Origin: a virus
Strand: one strand, 5' to 3'
Virus record (IMG/VR): IMGVR_UViG_3300024273_001035
Location: 1-34,799 of that record
DNA: 34,799 bases
Shown here: positions 31,222 through 34,799 of the stretch, piece after piece
Numbering within the stretch: position 1 is the stretch's first letter
How the letters are laid out: every line of letters starts with the position of its first letter
Program-made: the position numbers and the translations under genes
The notes under the pieces: model-generated
Told to the model about the DNA's origin: nothing
Databases searched by the model: none
What the model saw: the letters and a program-made list of their open reading frames with translations, nothing else

Positions 31222-33117
31222 TTATAAGATTATATATTTAGATTTATTTATGAATTGTTCAAATGTCATAATTTCTTCCTGAATTTCAACAGATTCTGGA
31301 ACAACTCCAACTGCATCTTCTAATTTTGACTTTAATTCTTTGTACATTCCATGAATCGCTTTAGGTGTCATTGACTGAAAATCCTTTTCATTTCCATCTA
31401 TCATTGCGTTTCTAACCTTTGTTGCTGAGATATTATCATCAGTTCTTGGAATTTCAAAAAGTCCAAAATCTGCTCTAGCGTTTAATTGGTCTCTGTAGGA
31501 ATCGTTATTAACCATATAGCCATAACCTTTCATTCTATCAGTTCCAGTTCCCCATAATACTGGTTCGTATTTAGGTCTCATTTCATTATATAATGTATCA
31601 ATCGCAGCGTTTGGAACAATATAGATTTCCTTTAAGAAAGGATATTGTTTTTTAACCTGATTGAACATATCAACCTGTGTTTTTTCGTCATAGGGTTTAC
31701 TAAACTCTTCTCCCTTTTTAACCTTTGACTTAACTAAGAATACAACCACTGGAAATCCATTCTCCTTGTGAATTGTTTCTAATACCTTAGCATGTCCAAG
31801 CGTGAATGGTTGAAATCTTCCAACAAACATATTTACTGGAGTTTTACCCTGTTCCATGTGTTTTACTGTAAGGGCTTCATTTAAATTTACTGAAGATTTA
31901 ATCTTATTATGCAACATAAAATTTGTGTAATCATATACTGCATTTTCATCTGTATTTTCTACAAATATCTTTTCGTTAATCACATCGATGATTTCATTCA
32001 TTCTTGTCATTGTGTCCTTGTCAATTAAATCTGACTCTTTAGTTCTTTTCTTTCTAAATGAACTTAAAATCATTTTAAATAATTCAGCAAGAATATCATT
32101 ATTAACAAACTTTAATGTTTTTTCGTTTTTGATGTATTTTGTATTTAATCTAAAAGATTGTGCCTCTGAAAATTCAGCACTTTCAAAATTAACACCAATG
32201 TATTTTGAAGAGTTTTTATCAACATATCCATTAAATAGGACTGACATTATTTCCAAGTATCTGTTGTTTGCGTTTTCCTCATCAAGATTAATGTCGTTTA
32301 AATCCTGTTGTGTAACGTATTCTAAGAAATCAGTTACTGCAATTTGATATGTGTGACTTGAAGCTCTTAAATCTCTTTTATCTGCACCTGCTCTTGAAAA
32401 ATCCTCAAGTTTAAAAGATTTCATTGTTTTTCCTTCAATGAAGTTTACTATTAAACCATCAATTTCACTTTCAAGATCTGCATTTAATGTAGTTGAATAA
32501 ATGTTTGGATTAAACATCTTAAATATTTTAGAAGTAAAACTTGTTTTGTCTTCTGTTTCAATTAAGTAATCAAATGAATCTGAAAATTCTCTGTCACTCA
32601 TTGTCAATAATGATAAAAGTTCTTCTCCCTGTTGTTGTGAAAGATAACCATCAAAAACAACGCTCGGAGATTGAACATCCATTATCTTTGCCCATTTATT
32701 TAATATCATTGGGTCATTGATAGTTTTTCTAACCTTTCCACCTTCACTAAGTTGTTGAATATGTGTAAGTATTAAACTATTTGTTGGTGTTGTGGCATAA
32801 TCTATATTTGATGCTTTAGTTTCTGGCAAGTACTCAAACCCAAATTTCCAATCTAACGGAAACTGAGATTTAACATCACTTGGTAAACTTTGAAAATGGT
32901 TAATTGCCATTTCATAAAGAGATATAATAGTTCTATCAACCAAATTTAATTTGTCTGATGTTGAAGATTTATAAAACTCAAAACCATCTGTATTTCTCCT
33001 AAAAAGAAAAGAAGGTGCAGCAATCTTTTCAGTCACTAACACTCTGTTTTTTAACATTTCAATAAAGTTTTCTCTATTGGTTTCGTTAAAATGCTCTCTT
33101 AATTTTTGTAATGCCAT
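31222..33117 (-). CDS. RNA-ligase-like domain fused to an NMNAT-like nucleotidyltransferase, with C-terminal capsid-targeting segment
   Basis: 631 aa. Residues ~25-240 read as a covalent nucleotidyltransferase (ligase) fold: candidate Lys31 in VTEKIAAPSFLF, then NTDGFEFYK, motif III-like KFGFEYL (91-97) followed by NSLILTHI, motif IV-like EIDGLIVNF (218-226) and motif V-like MKSFKL. Lys31 is followed by IAA and not the usual xDG, so activity is uncertain. Residues 430-600 form a cytidylyltransferase/NMNAT-type domain: GRFQPFTLGH (433-442), WGTGTDR and ISATKVR (563-569). Between them lies LNE414-A, a probable prohead-protease site. The C-terminus has MTFEQFINK. It likely travels in the head and yields two enzymes after cleavage. 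Substrates are unknown. Confidence 0.72.
   Translation of the reverse strand: MALQKLREHFNETNRENFIEMLKNRVLVTEKIAAPSFLFRRNTDGFEFYKSSTSDKLNLVDRTIISLYEMAINHFQSLPSDVKSQFPLDWKFGFEYLPETKASNIDYATTPTNSLILTHIQQLSEGGKVRKTINDPMILNKWAKIMDVQSPSVVFDGYLSQQQGEELLSLLTMSDREFSDSFDYLIETEDKTSFTSKIFKMFNPNIYSTTLNADLESEIDGLIVNFIEGKTMKSFKLEDFSRAGADKRDLRASSHTYQIAVTDFLEYVTQQDLNDINLDEENANNRYLEIMSVLFNGYVDKNSSKYIGVNFESAEFSEAQSFRLNTKYIKNEKTLKFVNNDILAELFKMILSSFRKKRTKESDLIDKDTMTRMNEIIDVINEKIFVENTDENAVYDYTNFMLHNKIKSSVNLNEALTVKHMEQGKTPVNMFVGRFQPFTLGHAKVLETIHKENGFPVVVFLVKSKVKKGEEFSKPYDEKTQVDMFNQVKKQYPFLKEIYIVPNAAIDTLYNEMRPKYEPVLWGTGTDRMKGYGYMVNNDSYRDQLNARADFGLFEIPRTDDNISATKVRNAMIDGNEKDFQSMTPKAIHGMYKELKSKLEDAVGVVPESVEIQEEIMTFEQFINKSKYIIL
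31228..31241 (-). promoter_or_regulatory. Late promoter-like motif before the polyprotein
   Basis: The minus strand reads TAAATATATAATCT, 28-41 nt before the start and inside the end of the upstream gene. It keeps ATATATAA but lacks the G. Confidence 0.35.
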
Positions 33118-33149
33118 ATTTTTATTACTGTAATTAGTTAATGTAGTAT

Positions 33150-34436
33150 TTATCTACCATACTTTATGATACCCATCAATTGATTGATAGCAGCGAAAGT
33201 TCCTGTTAGTTTCATTGTTTTTCCTTTGTATACAAACACAATACCCTCGGTTGGAATAATAGAATCGATTCCTCCAATTCTATCGAGTCTTTCAAGCTCT
33301 CCGATTACTTTGTCAATTTGAGCAACATCACCACCTGTTTTGATTTTGTCAGCTTCAGTTCTAATCTGAGTATGAAGTCTCTGCATTTCAGCAGCAGGGT
33401 TTGCAGCAACAAAGTTACTTGCATTCTTTAAGATAATACTACCTAATTCCAAGAATAAATCTTCAAATGGTCTAATATTTTCTTTGTATTTCTTTTTAAC
33501 GTCTTCCTTGTCAAATTTCTTGATTAATTCAGATTGATCTTTTCCAAGTTCTTTATCTAAACTTCTCATATTAAGAGTTTTCTTGTCATCGTATGCCCAT
33601 CTTAACAATAAACCTTCTTTAAAGTCTTGTGTTAAATCTGGGAAATTGTTGTCAATCAATTCTCTCCACCACATTTCATGGTATTTTGAAACCTCATCAG
33701 CATCTGTTAAATTATATCTGGTTCTAAGATCTTCAACCTTTTTAATGAACTTTGCTTTGTTAGTGTCAAAATCAAGGTCTTTACCAATCTTAATAATCTG
33801 TGGAGGAATTATAGTAAATACCTTCCCTACGTGTGCCTTGACATCCTCTAGGGCCTTAGCTATAGTTTTAGCGTATTTATTATCATCTCCAATAATATTA
33901 CCCTCACCGTCAGTTATTTTAATTCCATGAAACTGTATAATGTCTCTATCATAATAAATAACATTAGGATTTTTAGAGTAGATAAGTTCCATATTCATGA
34001 AGTTCTTACCATTATCGAATGCCTCTAAATCTTTGGCTGGTAATTTAATAAGAGCATTTGCTAAATCTTCTGCAGCAAACTGAAACGTCTCTTCAACCAT
34101 TTTACTTGGATGGCCTGCAAATTTTTGTTTAAATGTTTTAAGATCCATTGGATTCTTAAGTTCAGTTTTGTTTCTTGCGAATTTAACCTGACCATCTTGA
34201 ACCGTAGCAAATACATTTTGTCCATCTGTTTTTTCAGTAGGATCTTCTTCGAATGTCAAATCCCCTGAAAGACCTGCTTCAATTATTTTCTTAAAGTCGC
34301 CAAATGTAAGGTCTCTCTCATCAAATGGATGTGACATATGTCCTGCAGCTCCACCTTCAAGTAGAAGTTGTTCGTTTAATCTTACTTCGTATTTTTCAGT
34401 TAGAAACTGATTAAAATTAAGGATTTTTGTTTTCAT
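33150..34436 (-). CDS. Second ligase-like nucleotidyltransferase with capsid-targeting-like N-terminus
   Basis: 428 aa. Motif I is EKTDGQNVFATV (Lys69, Asp71, Gly72), the KxDG signature of ATP-dependent ligases and capping enzymes. It is followed by GQVKFARNK, a motif III-like FMNMELIY (Glu150), and C-terminal motifs EGIVFVYKGKTMKLTG (IV and V). The N-terminus MKTKILNFNQFLTEKYEVRL continues into NEQLLLEGG. It has FNQFLTE like a capsid-targeting sequence, with possible cuts after RLNE22 or LLLE27. A helical insert lies between motifs III and IV. It may be an RNA or DNA ligase or a related adenylyltransferase. It is next to another ligase-like gene. Confidence 0.7.
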   Translation of the reverse strand: MKTKILNFNQFLTEKYEVRLNEQLLLEGGAAGHMSHPFDERDLTFGDFKKIIEAGLSGDLTFEEDPTEKTDGQNVFATVQDGQVKFARNKTELKNPMDLKTFKQKFAGHPSKMVEETFQFAAEDLANALIKLPAKDLEAFDNGKNFMNMELIYSKNPNVIYYDRDIIQFHGIKITDGEGNIIGDDNKYAKTIAKALEDVKAHVGKVFTIIPPQIIKIGKDLDFDTNKAKFIKKVEDLRTRYNLTDADEVSKYHEMWWRELIDNNFPDLTQDFKEGLLLRWAYDDKKTLNMRSLDKELGKDQSELIKKFDKEDVKKKYKENIRPFEDLFLELGSIILKNASNFVAANPAAEMQRLHTQIRTEADKIKTGGDVAQIDKVIGELERLDRIGGIDSIIPTEGIVFVYKGKTMKLTGTFAAINQLMGIIKYGR

Positions 34437-34449
34437 ATTGTAAATATAA

Positions 34450-34485
34450 TAAAAAAATATGACCCAGAAAAATCCAGGTCATATT
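34450..34485 (-). terminator. Rho-independent terminator between the partial ORF and the ligase-like gene
   Basis: 9-bp stem AATATGACC/GGTCATATT (34456-34464 with 34477-34485) followed by a T run on the minus strand. No promoter motif of either class is visible in the 13 nt left before the next start. Confidence 0.8.
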
Positions 34486-34500
34486 AATTTTAATTTTTTA

Positions 34501-34799
34501 TTAAGATTCCTGTGCGATCATGGCCTGAATAATATCAGATGAGATCCATCCTGCTGCTTTAAAAAAATCATGAGCTAAATTCATTACCTTCTTTTCTCCA
34601 GCGGAAGTTACTTCGTTTTCTGAACCATTTTCGTTGTTATCATTCCAGTCTTCAACTTCATCTTCTACTGCTCTTGCAACTTTAGATGCTGAAGTTATTT
34701 TTGTAGATTTTTCATGGTAATCTTCCCAGTATTTAACGTCAATTGCTTCATTAGTAAATGATTCTCCTAAAGAACCTGTTAACATTCCGACTGCAGCAC
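34501..34799 (-). CDS. Partial ORF, probable head-associated protein (5' end outside window)
   Basis: The frame is open to the window edge and reads AAVGMLTGSLGESFTNEAID at the edge, so the true start is probably beyond 34799. At least 98 aa are visible. The FTNE-A segment resembles the other prohead-protease sites. The rest is acidic and helical (KVARAVEDEVEDWNDNNENG) and ends AMIAQES. No function is assigned. A terminator follows directly. Confidence 0.6.
   Translation of the reverse strand, partial: AAVGMLTGSLGESFTNEAIDVKYWEDYHEKSTKITSASKVARAVEDEVEDWNDNNENGSENEVTSAGEKKVMNLAHDFFKAAGWISSDIIQAMIAQES

Overview
This window is an AT-rich, densely packed stretch in which every supportable gene lies on the minus strand. 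It comes from a T4-like (Straboviridae-type) tailed phage. T4 head genes (23, 21, 20, 4), tail gene 15, late sigma factor 55, replication and recombination genes (46, 47, 41, uvsX, 45, 43) and nrdA/nrdB can be recognised from motifs and length. Starts have no Shine-Dalgarno sequence and instead sit behind A-rich leaders. This suggests a Bacteroidetes/Flavobacteria host, which is an inference and not proven. No tRNA, rRNA, CRISPR array or insertion sequence is visible.

Layout, in + coordinates with transcription running right to left. 1-8.9 kb: head and late genes: major capsid protein (cut by the window edge), a prohead protease fused to a repeat-rich scaffold, a gp67-like acidic core protein, portal, an unknown protein, gp4 nuclease, gp55 sigma, an unknown late gene, gp15. 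8.9-15.9 kb: recombination and helicase block: gp46, gp47, a possible gp33-like protein, gp41, a 2OG-Fe(II) oxygenase, UvsX and small ORFs. 15.9-25 kb: replication and nucleotide block: the C-terminal half of DNA polymerase, sliding clamp, two small proteins with capsid-targeting-like N-termini, nrdA, nrdB, the N-terminal half of DNA polymerase, a dUTPase/MazG-like protein, a glycosyltransferase-like protein and a DUF6378-like protein. 25-28 kb: an unknown protein, a roughly 350-nt structured noncoding region, and a Ro60/TROVE-like (DUF2828-type) von Willebrand A protein. 28.2-34.8 kb: a late locus of probable head-packaged proteins: a 937-aa polyprotein-like ORF, an RNA-ligase-like/NMNAT-like fusion, a second ligase-like protein, and small or partial ORFs.

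Three signals run through the region. (1) A promoter of the form GAAACA-N16-TATAAT, with exactly 16 nt spacing, precedes gp55, the clamp, the DUF2828-type gene and the gene before it, with weaker versions elsewhere. (2) A late-type motif, GATATATAA, precedes capsid, protease, portal, gp15, a CTS gene, the polyprotein and the noncoding RNA. (3) Short FEEFVNE/FEQFINE-like segments and [ILV]NE sites resemble T4 capsid-targeting sequences and gp21 cleavage sites. They occur in many proteins, at N-termini, C-termini and between domains.

The two most unusual systems are the Ro60-like protein beside a late-promoter-driven structured RNA, and the packaged-protein locus in which RNA-ligase and nucleotidyltransferase modules are joined by probable prohead-protease sites. 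All functional statements come from reading motifs by eye; no search was run.
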